Origin: SZUA-217 sp964194555
Lineage (GTDB): Bacteria > Actinomycetota > Acidimicrobiia > Spongiisociales > ZC4RG35
DNA length: 33,441 bases
NCBI GenBank assembly: GCA_964194555.1
Contig: CAXMMT010000011.1
Span: 1-33,441, forward strand
Reading direction: 5' to 3'
Shown here: one piece after another, positions 24,308 through 33,005 of the stretch
Layout: each line of letters starts with the position of its first letter
How positions within the stretch are numbered: the first letter of the stretch is position 1
Made by a program: the position numbers and the translations under genes
Notes under the pieces: model-generated
Database searches by the model: none
Seen by the model: only the letters and a program-made list of their open reading frames with translations
Told to the model about the DNA's origin: nothing

Positions 24308-26770
24308 ATGTCTACTCAATGGATCACTCACAAGTTCGGGGGCACCAGTCTCGCCGGCGTTGAGGCCTTCGGCGCGGTCCGTGACATCCTTGCGACACCC
24401 ACCGACCTTCGGCAGGCTGTTGTCGTGTCGGCGGTGGCGGGCGTGACAGATGATCTGATCGATTTGGCGGGAATGGCCGGTAGTCGGGACACCGGTTACG
24501 AGGATAAGACCAGACGGATACGGGAGAGCCAGGCGACCCTCATCGACCAGCTGGTGCCCGGTGGCGTAGGACGTGCCCTTCTGGCACAGGTCGATGACGA
24601 CATTGACGAGATCGGTGGGCTTCTCAAAGCGTCCTGGGTGATGCGCACGTCCACCAGCACCACCGACGCGGTGGCCGGGTACGGGGAGCTGTGGTCGGCG
24701 AGATTGCTCGCTGCGTTCCTTGCCGAGTCGGGGATGGACGTGACGTGGATGGACGCACGCGAGGTGCTCGTTGTCAACCCGGCGGAATTGGTTTCGGCGG
24801 TGAACTGGGAGACCTCGGGAGCCAATCTGGAGCTGTGGCTCTCGGACTGTGACACCGAGATATTGGTCATCACCGGATTCATCGCGTCGGATTCACGAGG
24901 GTCGCCAACGACCCTTGGTCGTAATGGAAGCGACTATTCGGCATCGATCTTCGCCGCACTTCTGTCGTCGGTGGAGATATCGATTTGGACTGATGTCGAC
25001 GGTGTCCTCAGCGCCGACCCTCGACTGGTGCCCGACGCGAAGGTCCTCGAAGAGCTCTCGTACAACGAGGCGATGGAGCTTGCCTACTTCGGGGCGGAGG
25101 TCCTCCATCCCGCCACGATGACACCTGCGGTCACCGAGGAGATCCCGATCTACATTCGCAACACGTTCAACCCGTCTGGCAAGGGTACGCGAATTCATGT
25201 TCAGTCGAGGACGGATTCTCCGGTGAAGGGGTTTGCCTCCATCAGTGCAATTGCCCTACTCAACCTGGAGGGTTCGGCGATGGTCGGGGTCCCCGGTATC
25301 AGCGAACGTCTCTTCGGCGGTCTTCGCCGCGCCGGCGTCTCGGTGGTGATGATCTCCCAGGGAAGTTCGGAGCACTCGATCTGTTTCGCCATCCCAGAAG
25401 ACCAGGCGCGGCTGGCAAGCTCGACGATCGAAACGGTTTTCGAGACAGAGCGCACACGTGGAATCCAGACCTTGGAAGTCACCGAGAGTTGCACGATTCT
25501 CGCTGTGGTCGGGGACACCATGTCGGGTACACCGGGTGTCGCTGCCGGCTTCTTCGGCGCCCTGGCAAGAGCTGGGGTCAACGTGAGGGCCATCGCCCAG
25601 GGGTCGTCGGAGCGGAACATCTCCGTCGTGATCGACGAGGCCGACGCCGCCAAGGCCCTGCGAGCAGCACACGCCGGGTTCTACCTCTCCAAACAGACGC
25701 TTTCGATAGGTCTCATCGGGCCCGGGCATGTCGGGTCGACTTTTCTCGACCAGTTGGCAGCCAGAAGCGAATGGCTTCTCGAGGAATTCGGGGTCGACCT
25801 GCGAGTACGGGCGATCTGCACCACCAAGAAGATGCTCGTGGACCAGGCTCCGATCGAGCTCACAAGCTGGCGGGAGCGTCTCGACGAGGAAGCGGTACCC
25901 GCCGACCTCGATGAACTCGCCGCATATGTCCACACCGAATCGGTGCCCCATGCGGTGATCATCGATTGCACGGCGAGTGAGAACGTCGGATCACGGTATC
26001 TGGACTGGCTTTCTGAGGGGATTCACGTCATCACCCCAAACAAGAAGGCCAACACCGGGACTCTCGATTACTACCACTCGCTGCGGGAGCACGGGCGGCG
26101 AGCCAACGCTCACTACCTCTACGAGACCACCGTGGGTGCCGCACTTCCCATCCTGCAGACTCTCCGCGATCTGGTGCAAACCGGTGACGAGATCAGGCGT
26201 ATAGAGGGCATCCTGTCCGGCACACTGTCGTATCTCTTCAACAGTTTTGACGGAACCAAACCTTTCTCGGAGATAGTTCGCCAGGCGTGGGAGAAGGGCT
26301 ACACCGAGCCGGATCCCAGGGAGGATCTATCCGGGCTCGACGTCGGCCGCAAGGTGGTCATCCTCGCCCGGGAGATCGGAATGGATTTGGGTCTGTCCGA
26401 CCTGGAGATCGACGGGCTGGTGCCCGAGGGGCTGGAAGACTGTTCGGTGAGCGACTTTCTCGACCGGCTCGAGAACCATGACGACGAGATGACAGACCTT
26501 GTCGAAAGGGCCACATCACGGGGAGAAGTGCTCCGATTCGTCGGCTCTATCGCCGCCGAAGAGGGCTGCTCGGTTGCCCTGCGCTCCTATCCAACCGACC
26601 ACCCCTTCGCCCGGATTCACCTGACCGACAACATCGTCCAATTCCAGACTGCTCGCTACAACGACAACCCCCTGGTCGTTCAAGGCCCAGGAGCCGGCCC
26701 CGAAGTCACCGCCGGAGGTGTATTCGCCGACCTCCTCCGTTTAGCCTCCAACCTCGGAGCCACCCTGTAG
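24308..26770 (+). CDS. thrA: Bifunctional aspartate kinase / homoserine dehydrogenase
   Basis: 820 residues from ATG 24308, which has GGAG upstream and begins directly at the conserved THKFGGTS; a longer frame from 24227 has no such support. Aspartokinase occupies about 1-290 (KFGGTSLAG, GRNGSDYSASIFAALL, WTDVDGVLSADPR). Two ACT domains lie at about 310-460 (VGVPGISERLFGGLRRAGVSVVMISQGSSEHS and a second copy with VAAGFFGALARAGVNVRAIAQGSSERN). Homoserine dehydrogenase takes about 465-815 (IGLIGPGHVGSTFLDQL, ITPNKKANTG, EGILSGTLSYLFNSF, YTEPDPREDLSGLDVGRKVVILARE). It makes homoserine for Thr, Met and Ile. Such fusions are usual in enterobacteria and plants, while actinobacteria normally keep lysC and hom apart. 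The stop TAG uses the first bases of repeat copy B. Confidence 0.94.
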   Translation: MSTQWITHKFGGTSLAGVEAFGAVRDILATPTDLRQAVVVSAVAGVTDDLIDLAGMAGSRDTGYEDKTRRIRESQATLIDQLVPGGVGRALLAQVDDDIDEIGGLLKASWVMRTSTSTTDAVAGYGELWSARLLAAFLAESGMDVTWMDAREVLVVNPAELVSAVNWETSGANLELWLSDCDTEILVITGFIASDSRGSPTTLGRNGSDYSASIFAALLSSVEISIWTDVDGVLSADPRLVPDAKVLEELSYNEAMELAYFGAEVLHPATMTPAVTEEIPIYIRNTFNPSGKGTRIHVQSRTDSPVKGFASISAIALLNLEGSAMVGVPGISERLFGGLRRAGVSVVMISQGSSEHSICFAIPEDQARLASSTIETVFETERTRGIQTLEVTESCTILAVVGDTMSGTPGVAAGFFGALARAGVNVRAIAQGSSERNISVVIDEADAAKALRAAHAGFYLSKQTLSIGLIGPGHVGSTFLDQLAARSEWLLEEFGVDLRVRAICTTKKMLVDQAPIELTSWRERLDEEAVPADLDELAAYVHTESVPHAVIIDCTASENVGSRYLDWLSEGIHVITPNKKANTGTLDYYHSLREHGRRANAHYLYETTVGAALPILQTLRDLVQTGDEIRRIEGILSGTLSYLFNSFDGTKPFSEIVRQAWEKGYTEPDPREDLSGLDVGRKVVILAREIGMDLGLSDLEIDGLVPEGLEDCSVSDFLDRLENHDDEMTDLVERATSRGEVLRFVGSIAAEEGCSVALRSYPTDHPFARIHLTDNIVQFQTARYNDNPLVVQGPGAGPEVTAGGVFADLLRLASNLGATL

Positions 26771-26931
26771 TGGTATGTCGCTCAATTGATGCCGCGGTGT
26801 CGGCGAGTCAGCGGCGTCGTCTGGCCAGGACGCACAACGAAGGCGCAGCCTTAGCTGCGTCGAGGCGGAGGACGCTGCCAGCGGCGTCGGGGGCCGGTGA
26901 GACCGCGTAGCTATTTGGGCGACACACCACT
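26769..26931. repeat. Palindromic dispersed repeat, copy B
   Basis: 163 bases, starting AGTGGTATGTCG and ending CGACACACCACT (11 of 12 complementary). The inner edges continue the match (CGCTCAA and TTGGGCG). The central hairpin is CGCAGC (26844-26849) with GCTGCG (26854-26859). The first two bases are the AG of the upstream gene's TAG stop; the last two, with the next base, form the minus-strand TAG of cimA. It fills the entire gap between these convergent genes and may act as a bidirectional terminator. Confidence 0.85.
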
Positions 26932-28495
26932 ACTCCTCGCCGCCGTGGCGAAGCAGGCCAACCACAAGCCCCTCGGACAATGCATCCCACGAGGCTTCGA
27001 TGATGTTCTCATGGACACCGATCGTCCCCCATGACGACACGCGGTTGGCAGTCTCGATGAGCACGCGGACCCTCGCTGAGGTCCCGTCCGCGCTGTCGAG
27101 CACCCTCACCCGATAGTCGGTGAGTCTCAGAACGTCGACTTCGGGGTATCGGTCCCGCAGGGCAGCACGCAGCGCCTGGTCGAGGGCATGGACCGGACCT
27201 ACACCTTCACCAAGGGTCATCTGCCGCGAGCCATCCACGACAAGCTCGAGAGTCGCCTCCGAGACAATGCTCTGACCGGAGCGAAAATCCGACTGGACGT
27301 GAAACGCCTCCAGATCGAAGAATGGGTTCGACCAGCCTCCAAGACTCCGAACCAGCAGTTCGAACGAGCCGTCGGCCGCCTCGAAGTGATAGCCGTCGTG
27401 CTCCAGCTCCTTGACCCTGTCCACGATCGCCGCCGCCCCGGTCTGGTCGACCTCGAGACCCATCTCCTCGACCTTGGCCAGCACGGACGCCTTTCCACCC
27501 AGCTCGCTGATCACCATCCGGGTCTTGTTTCCCACCTGATCGGGTTTCTCGTGTTCATACGCGTCGGATCGGCGAGCGAGCGCGGAGGTATGGAGACCCG
27601 CCTTATGGGTAAAAGCCGAAGCCCCGACGTACGGGCTATGCGGGTCCAGGGAGATATTGACGATTTCGGCGATGTGGTGAGAGATGGGAGTGAGAAGACC
27701 GAGGTCACCCTCTATCGGTCTGAGACCCTTCTTGAGCTGTAGGTCAGGAATCAGAGTCGAAAGATCGGCATTTCCGGTGCGCTCTCCGTACCCGTTGATA
27801 CAACCCTGGATCTGAGTGACCCCTGCCTCGACAGCTGCGATCGAGGCCGCTACTGCCGTCCCCCCATCATTGTGATAGTGGACGCCGATGTGGGCCTCGG
27901 CAAACACCCTCTGGACCTTCTCGATCACCTCAGTCGTCGCCGTGGGCAATGTGCCACCGTTGGTATCGCACAGGACAAGACGTTCCGCCCCTGCTTCATG
28001 AGCTGCCCGAAGCACATCGAGAGCAAACCCCGGATTGGAGGAGTATCCGTCGAAGAAGTGCTCGGCGTCGAAAAAGACCCGACGCCCGTGTCCCTCGAGA
28101 AACTCAATCGACTCACCCACCATTCGCACACCCTCATCGAGGTCGATTCGCAGTGCTTCGGACACGTGGTAATCCCAGGTCTTGCCCACGATGCAGACAT
28201 ACTCGGTTTCGGCGTCGAGTAGGGCTCGGAGCTGATCGTCCGAGGAGGTGTCGCCTCTGGGTCTCCGTGTTGAGCCAAAAGCGGTCAATGTGGCCGTGGT
28301 CAGATCCAGTTCGGTTCTGGCTCGCTTGAAGAACTTGGTGTCTTTCTGGTTGGCTCCCGGCCATCCCCCCTCGATGAAGGCAACTCCGAGATCATCCAGC
28401 AGTCCGGCGATTCTCAGCTTGTCGTTGACCGTGAGACTGATCCCTTCCTGTTGGGACCCATCTCGAAGGGTCGTGTCGTAGATCTCGATTGTCAT
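26930..28495 (-). CDS. cimA: (R)-citramalate synthase
   Basis: 521 residues. Condenses acetyl-CoA with pyruvate to citramalate, entering isoleucine synthesis without threonine. LeuA-family barrel: IEIYDTTLRDGSQQEGISLTVNDK with the catalytic Arg and metal Asp, GGWPGAN, the CimA-type RVFFDAEHFFDGY, CDTNGGTLP, VHYHNDGGTAVA and GCINGYGERTGNADL. The linker VGASAFTHKAGLHTSA and a C-terminal LeuA-type dimer domain (about 385-515) with GEGVGPVHALDQALR follow. The segment FDAEHFFDGY and the CDTNGG motif favour CimA over 2-isopropylmalate synthase. ATG has GGAGG upstream. It is preceded by an isoleucine-leader attenuator, which supports the assignment independently. Confidence 0.94.
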   Translation of the reverse strand: MTIEIYDTTLRDGSQQEGISLTVNDKLRIAGLLDDLGVAFIEGGWPGANQKDTKFFKRARTELDLTTATLTAFGSTRRPRGDTSSDDQLRALLDAETEYVCIVGKTWDYHVSEALRIDLDEGVRMVGESIEFLEGHGRRVFFDAEHFFDGYSSNPGFALDVLRAAHEAGAERLVLCDTNGGTLPTATTEVIEKVQRVFAEAHIGVHYHNDGGTAVAASIAAVEAGVTQIQGCINGYGERTGNADLSTLIPDLQLKKGLRPIEGDLGLLTPISHHIAEIVNISLDPHSPYVGASAFTHKAGLHTSALARRSDAYEHEKPDQVGNKTRMVISELGGKASVLAKVEEMGLEVDQTGAAAIVDRVKELEHDGYHFEAADGSFELLVRSLGGWSNPFFDLEAFHVQSDFRSGQSIVSEATLELVVDGSRQMTLGEGVGPVHALDQALRAALRDRYPEVDVLRLTDYRVRVLDSADGTSARVRVLIETANRVSSWGTIGVHENIIEASWDALSEGLVVGLLRHGGEE

Positions 28496-28519
28496 CTCGC
28501 CTCCAAGCGATGCTCAATA

Positions 28520-28547
28520 GAAAAATCCCCTGCAGTGACAGAGGATT
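28520..28547 (-). terminator. Intrinsic terminator (attenuator) before cimA
   Basis: On the minus strand AATCCTCTG (28547-28539), loop of six, CAGGGGATT (28532-28524), then further Ts. Nine pairs with one G-U. It ends about 25 bases before the cimA ATG, in the position of a conditional terminator downstream of the Ile leader. Confidence 0.88.
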
Positions 28548-28548
28548 G

Positions 28549-28573
28549 GGCGCGGCCAGTCTTGGGCAGCGCC
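28549..28573 (-). promoter_or_regulatory. Hairpin after the cimA leader stop
   Basis: GGCGC and GCGCC arms (28573-28569 with 28553-28549 on the minus strand), extended inward by three more pairs after one mismatch. It begins at the last base of the leader stop, as does the ilvB hairpin, suggesting equal roles in coupling ribosome position to termination. Confidence 0.6.
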
Positions 28574-28611
28574 TATTCGATAATGATGATGGTGCTAGTG
28601 GTCTGAGCCAT
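28573..28611 (-). CDS. Isoleucine leader peptide of cimA
   Basis: Twelve codons reading MAQTTSTIIIIE: four consecutive Ile codons (ATC ATC ATT ATC) right before the end. This fits end-product attenuation of the citramalate route by isoleucyl-tRNA. The ATG is four bases or so from the predicted RNA start. It lies in a small inverted repeat, GGTCTGA and TCAGACC (28617-28611 and 28606-28600 on the minus strand), which could mask initiation. Confidence 0.85.
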   Translation of the reverse strand: MAQTTSTIIIIE

Positions 28612-28621
28612 CAGACCCGGA

Positions 28622-28650
28622 AGTATGCCGAAGTGAACGGCGGCGGTCAA
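28622..28650 (-). promoter_or_regulatory. Promoter of the cimA leader transcript
   Basis: TTGACC (28650-28645), exactly 17 bases, CATACT (28627-28622) on the minus strand. The same -10 hexamer is used before the ilvB leader. Confidence 0.7.
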
Positions 28651-28686
28651 GGCCATCCGCCGGGGAGTCACAGGGCGAACTCTCCC

Positions 28687-29075
28687 CTAGACCGTTGCTG
28701 ACTCGTCTTCGAAAATGTGAGCGTTGTGCAGAAAGCGCTTGATGGTGAATCGATGCTCGGCCTCATCATGATGCGGGGGGAAAACCAAGAACGCCGCGAT
28801 CGCCCCAATGACACATGCCGTGCCACAGATCGCGAAGGCAAGTGGAAAGTTTCCCATATCGCCCAGCCACGGCCAGCACCGTTGGCGAGACTGAAGAATA
28901 CGGCCATAGCGGTCCCCGCCGCTGCGTTTGCCTCACCAGGAGACATCCCGCCCGCCACCAAGGCTTCTACCGGATACAGCTTCATCAAGCCGATGGCCAT
29001 CAGCCCTGCTCCTGAACCATGCTGCTGCCAGCACCACATGCAGAACCTTGCGGACAACCAACATCAGATATTGCC
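28687..29075 (-). pseudogene. Remnant of an MFS transporter (oxalate/formate antiporter-like)
   Basis: Three pieces in different frames. An upstream piece contains FWQYLMLVVRKV. A middle piece contains GAGLMAIGLMKLYPVEALV, then a stretch ending FFSLANGAGR, typical of the central helices of OFA-type MFS carriers. The last piece, from about 28870 down to the TAG at 28687, reads LGDMGNFPLAFAICG, then a hydrophobic helix GAIAAFLVFPP and a hydrophilic tail ending IFEDESATV. The middle and last pieces join after ANGAGR with a frameshift and apparent loss of several helices. The N-terminal half of the protein is absent. Not translatable as a carrier. The OFA assignment is by pattern only. Confidence 0.6.
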
Positions 29076-29187
29076 AAACCTACGTATCTGTGACCATGGA
29101 TGCAGCCGATGAGGACCCTCGTGTGTGGGTCGTTACGATCCCGTAACGTCTGAGTCCGAGACTGGTCGCCATGAAGGGTGTTTGCCG

Positions 29188-30354
29188 GTGAGACCTGCGA
29201 CAGCGTGGGTATGGACGGGAATGGTTGCCGTCGGAACGCTCGTCCTGGGAGTGGTTGGTGGCTTCCAGGGTGCGCTGGACGCCGAGATGGTTGGGCTCCT
29301 TCTGCTGTCGCCTCTTTACGTGGCTCTTGGTCTGCTGATCGTTGTTCGTCAGAATCGAAACCGGGTGTCGTGGATCCTGTTCATTGTGGGCACATGGGTT
29401 GTCCTGGAGGGGGCAGCCGAACTTCGCATCGATGATCGACCCGATCCGGCTTCAGTTTGGGATTTGTTGGCGATCATCTGGCTGAACACCGGATTCTTTT
29501 CCGCTTTGGTCATACCGATCTTCCTTCTCCTCTACATCTTCCCCACCGGGCGGTTCCTGACGCGACGCTGGATGTGGGCTGGGTGGGTGGCCGGAATCAT
29601 CAGCTCAATAGCAGTCTTCGTTGCAGCCTTCGCCAAGGAGGTCCCCGGACCCGATGGCGAGGGGTGGACGATTACCAACCCGATCGGGTTCCTCGAATAC
29701 GAGGGGTTGGGGAATGCCGGGGCACTTGGATTTGTGTTCGGAATCGGATTAGTCGGTCTGATGGTCGGGGGAATACCAGCGATCGTGGTTCGCTATCGCC
29801 GGTCCGATGGTCTCGTCCGCACTCAGATCAAGTGGGTGGTCTACGCCCTTTTGGTCATGGCGATCATGTTCATAAGCAGGATTGTCTTCAACCTGGTGGC
29901 TGATCCGGCGTCGACGTTTCTGTTCGTATTCGCCCTCATGATCGTTCCTTCGTCGGTCGCGATCGCCATCACCCGCTACCGGCTCTACGACATCGACCGG
30001 ATCATCTCCCGCACCCTGAGCTATGCCATTGTTGTGGGTCTACTGGCAACGGCGTTCTTCGGGTCGGTGACCATGGTCACCAGTCTCCTCCCGACACAGA
30101 ACGCCCTGGCGGTTGCAGCATCCACCTTGGCGGTCGCCGGTCTGTTCAACCCGCTGCGGAAACAGGTACAGGGCTGGGTCGATCGTCGTTTCAACCGGTC
30201 TCGGTACGACTCGGAGCGAGTGATGGCGAAGTTCGTCGAATCGCTTCAGGACCGAGTCGATCCCAAAGGAGTGGCACAAGGCTGGGTCAGCGTTGTAGTC
30301 GAAACGATGAAGCCATCAACCGTCGCCTTATGGGTCAAGAAGCAATCTAGGTAA
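29188..30354 (+). CDS. Multi-pass membrane protein resembling the sensor part of actinobacterial histidine kinases
   Basis: 388 residues from GTG 29188, with AGGG upstream; a GTG at 29125 would add 21 hydrophilic residues. About nine hydrophobic segments are visible between residues 5 and 305. The C-terminal third has TRYRLYDIDRIISRTLSYAIVVGLLA, then a helix, and LFNPLRKQVQGWVDRRFNRSRYDSERV. That RYRLYDIDRII...DRRFNRSRYD block is common in membrane modules of actinobacterial signalling proteins, where a kinase domain normally follows. Here no H box or ATPase is present and the protein ends soon after (ALWVKKQSR), so it is either a stand-alone sensor or a truncated kinase. Convergent with the cyclase/ATPase gene after five bases. 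Confidence 0.75.
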   Translation: MRPATAWVWTGMVAVGTLVLGVVGGFQGALDAEMVGLLLLSPLYVALGLLIVVRQNRNRVSWILFIVGTWVVLEGAAELRIDDRPDPASVWDLLAIIWLNTGFFSALVIPIFLLLYIFPTGRFLTRRWMWAGWVAGIISSIAVFVAAFAKEVPGPDGEGWTITNPIGFLEYEGLGNAGALGFVFGIGLVGLMVGGIPAIVVRYRRSDGLVRTQIKWVVYALLVMAIMFISRIVFNLVADPASTFLFVFALMIVPSSVAIAITRYRLYDIDRIISRTLSYAIVVGLLATAFFGSVTMVTSLLPTQNALAVAASTLAVAGLFNPLRKQVQGWVDRRFNRSRYDSERVMAKFVESLQDRVDPKGVAQGWVSVVVETMKPSTVALWVKKQSR

Positions 30355-30359
30355 CGCCG

Positions 30360-33005
30360 CTATTTGTGGCCAGCGGAGTTCGACTCGGGCTCCAACGCGT
30401 AGGAGATGGCTGCTCCGCGCTCCATGTCTTCGCCAGTCCGCCACCCACGATTGAACGCCGCCGGTTCGAGAGCTGTTTTGGTTGCGGCCAGATTGCGCTG
30501 AACCTCGATTTGGTCCACTCGATCGCCTGCATATCCATCTGTGGCGACCGCATTGGCAGCACCAAACAACGTTGCAGCTCGCTCGGCGTTTCCTTCTGTA
30601 ACCGCTACTGCGGCAAGGCCTCCGAACATCGAGAAGATACCGAGATGGTCTTGGAGGTCTCGCGCGATTGTCATCGCTTCGAGAAATCTGGCCTCAGCTC
30701 GCTCGATGTCCCCTTGGCCCAGGGCGGTGTATCCGAGGTTGTGTTTGACCGTGATGAACGCCGCTGTGTCCCCAATCTCCTCATAGATGTCCAGGCTCTC
30801 TGTATACCTCTCTTGTGCTTGTTGGAGATCGCCTCTGAATCGAGCGACTTCACCGAGTGTGTTAATCGCGGTGGCAATGCCTTGCTGGCTTTCGAGTTCG
30901 GTCTGGATCGTCAGGCTCTGCTCTCCCCACAATTGCGCCTCCTCGTGGTCGCCTAGATTGAGCGCTGCTCTTGCCAACCCATGGAGGGCGTTGGCTTCTC
31001 CGGCCCGGTCGTGAACTGCGCGCCACAGGTGGAGGCTTTCGCGGAATAGCGGCTCTGCTTCTTCGAAGGCACCCCGACGCCAAGCGAGTTTTCCTGCACC
31101 AGCCAGAGCTTTCGCCCGGACTTCAGGCGCTAGGTCTTCCCCAGCTTCAAGAACTCGTTTTAGCCATTCGCTGCCTTCGTTCAGATACCCGCGAACCTCC
31201 CAGTAACGCCACAGGGCTGCCGCAAGCCTGCCAACAACGTCGGGTTCGGAATGTAGGAGTCCCTCCATCGCCGCGCGGAAATTCCCGTGATCGAGCTCTA
31301 GACGGTCGAGTACGTCTGCTTGTGACGAACTGTCACTCGAACCTTGCAGTACAGGTTCGGCCTCTTCGACAAGACGTAAGTAATAATCCCCGTGATTGTG
31401 CGACGCCATTTCATTTTCACCGGACCCAGCCAATTTCTCTCCGGCATACACGCCTATTGTCTCAAGCAACCGATATCGCGCTGATCCTTGGTACTCGTCA
31501 ACCACCACAAGGGATTTCTCGATGAGACTTTGCAGCAGATCGAGAACTGCTGACTCTGGTATCGCATCGGTGGAGCACACCAACTCGACAGCTTCCAGAG
31601 AACACCCTCCGGCGAAAACCGAGAGCCATCGGAACAGCGCCGCCTCTTCGGCACCAAGTAGGTCATAGCTCCAATCCATGGCGAGTTGCAGCGTTCGATG
31701 GTGGGGAAGATCGACAGTCTTCCCAACGGTCAGCAATCGGAACCGGTCATCGAGCCGATCAGCGATTTGTCCGACTCCCAAGACGCCTACCCGAGCCGCC
31801 GCTAGTTCTATTGCCAGTGGGATGCCATCAAGACGGCGACAAATTTGGATGACAGCCGCTGAAGTCTCGACCGTGAGAGAGAAGTCCCCCTTTAGCTGCC
31901 TCGCCCTATCAACAAACAGTTCCACTGCCTCAGATGCCTTGATATCTTCATCGGGCTTCCCGAGGCTCGGCACGGTAAGCCCTGGAACTTGATGAACTAC
32001 CTCACCCGACACTCCAAGCGCCTGGCGGCTGGTCGCGAGAATGCGAACATCGGGACATGTCACCAGCAGACGGTCAGCTAGCTCTGCACATGCTCCAAGA
32101 AGGTGCTCGCAATTGTCGAGGATAATCAACACTGACTTCTGAGCCAGATGATCAGAGATAATGTCCACCAGCGCCGTGGGGGGTCGTTCTCTCAATCGGA
32201 GAGCAGCAGCGAGCGAATGCTGAACACCCTCAGAGTCGGATACTGATGCGAACTGGGCAATCCAAACCCCATCCGTAAACCTGTCGAGTGCCCTGCTTCC
32301 AACTTCAATGGCCAGACGGGTTTTTCCGGTGCCACCAGGTCCGGCCAATGTGATCAGCCGGGAGTCACTGAAGCGTTCGCTGATCTTGAGTAGTTCTTGT
32401 GACCGGCCGACAAAAGTGTTCAGTGTTACAGGAAGGTTGTGCGGTCGCTTGGACTCTGACTTCAGGGCTGGGAAGTCATCATCCAACCCTGAGATCATTA
32501 TCTGATATAGATGCTCAGCTTGTGGTAGATCCTTCAGCCGATGCTCGCCTAGATCACGCATGGACACACCGCCGGAAAGCCTCCGGCCGACTAGCGCAAA
32601 CGTCTCGGCCGACACCAGAATCTGCCCGCCGTGTCCTGCAGCAGAGATCCGAGCCGCTCGATGCACATCCACTCCCACGTAATCCCGAGCTCCCAGAGTC
32701 CCCTCGCCGGTGTGGATGCCAATCCGGACACGAAACTCCCCACGCGTCGGCCAAACGTAATCAAAAAGATCCCGCTGAATGTCAACCGCAGCTGTCACCC
32801 CATCAACAGCGTTGGAGAACACACAAAAGAAAGCGTCACCTTCGGTGTTCACTACGAGGCCGCCAGCCGCTCCCACGCGGGATGCAATGATTTTGGAATG
32901 AGCGTCAAGCGTGTCCGAATAATGTTCGCCCAACTCGTGCAACAACCGGGTCGAACCCTCAACATCAGTGAACAGAAAGGTGACAGTTCCCGTCGGATAT
33001 TCCAT
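30360..33005 (-). CDS. Class III adenylate cyclase-like / NB-ARC-type ATPase / TPR regulator
   Basis: 881 residues. A cyclase homology domain (about 5-170) has the metal aspartates D14 (FLFTDVEGSTRLLHELG) and D58 (NTEGDAFFCVF), RIGIHTGE and YVGVDVHRAARI. The usual substrate-selecting Lys before the GD motif is replaced (VVNTEGD) and the transition-state Asn is His (VHRAARI). Residues about 195-460 are an AP/NB-ARC ATPase with Walker A AGPGGTGKTR (221-230), Walker B LIILDNCEHLL, and GIPLAIELAAARV. The rest (about 560-860) is helical TPR-type repeats. Proteins of this architecture are common in actinobacteria and Chloroflexota as STAND signal-transduction regulators; targets are unknown. Base composition appears lower in GC than neighbouring genes (not computed). 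Confidence 0.9.
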   Translation of the reverse strand: MEYPTGTVTFLFTDVEGSTRLLHELGEHYSDTLDAHSKIIASRVGAAGGLVVNTEGDAFFCVFSNAVDGVTAAVDIQRDLFDYVWPTRGEFRVRIGIHTGEGTLGARDYVGVDVHRAARISAAGHGGQILVSAETFALVGRRLSGGVSMRDLGEHRLKDLPQAEHLYQIMISGLDDDFPALKSESKRPHNLPVTLNTFVGRSQELLKISERFSDSRLITLAGPGGTGKTRLAIEVGSRALDRFTDGVWIAQFASVSDSEGVQHSLAAALRLRERPPTALVDIISDHLAQKSVLIILDNCEHLLGACAELADRLLVTCPDVRILATSRQALGVSGEVVHQVPGLTVPSLGKPDEDIKASEAVELFVDRARQLKGDFSLTVETSAAVIQICRRLDGIPLAIELAAARVGVLGVGQIADRLDDRFRLLTVGKTVDLPHHRTLQLAMDWSYDLLGAEEAALFRWLSVFAGGCSLEAVELVCSTDAIPESAVLDLLQSLIEKSLVVVDEYQGSARYRLLETIGVYAGEKLAGSGENEMASHNHGDYYLRLVEEAEPVLQGSSDSSSQADVLDRLELDHGNFRAAMEGLLHSEPDVVGRLAAALWRYWEVRGYLNEGSEWLKRVLEAGEDLAPEVRAKALAGAGKLAWRRGAFEEAEPLFRESLHLWRAVHDRAGEANALHGLARAALNLGDHEEAQLWGEQSLTIQTELESQQGIATAINTLGEVARFRGDLQQAQERYTESLDIYEEIGDTAAFITVKHNLGYTALGQGDIERAEARFLEAMTIARDLQDHLGIFSMFGGLAAVAVTEGNAERAATLFGAANAVATDGYAGDRVDQIEVQRNLAATKTALEPAAFNRGWRTGEDMERGAAISYALEPESNSAGHK

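Noticed and set aside
26808..26990. Minus-strand 60-codon frame running through repeat copy B.
   Set aside because: Lies within the repeat and overlaps the end of cimA; composition follows the repeat, and copy A gives only a partly similar translation. Not a gene.
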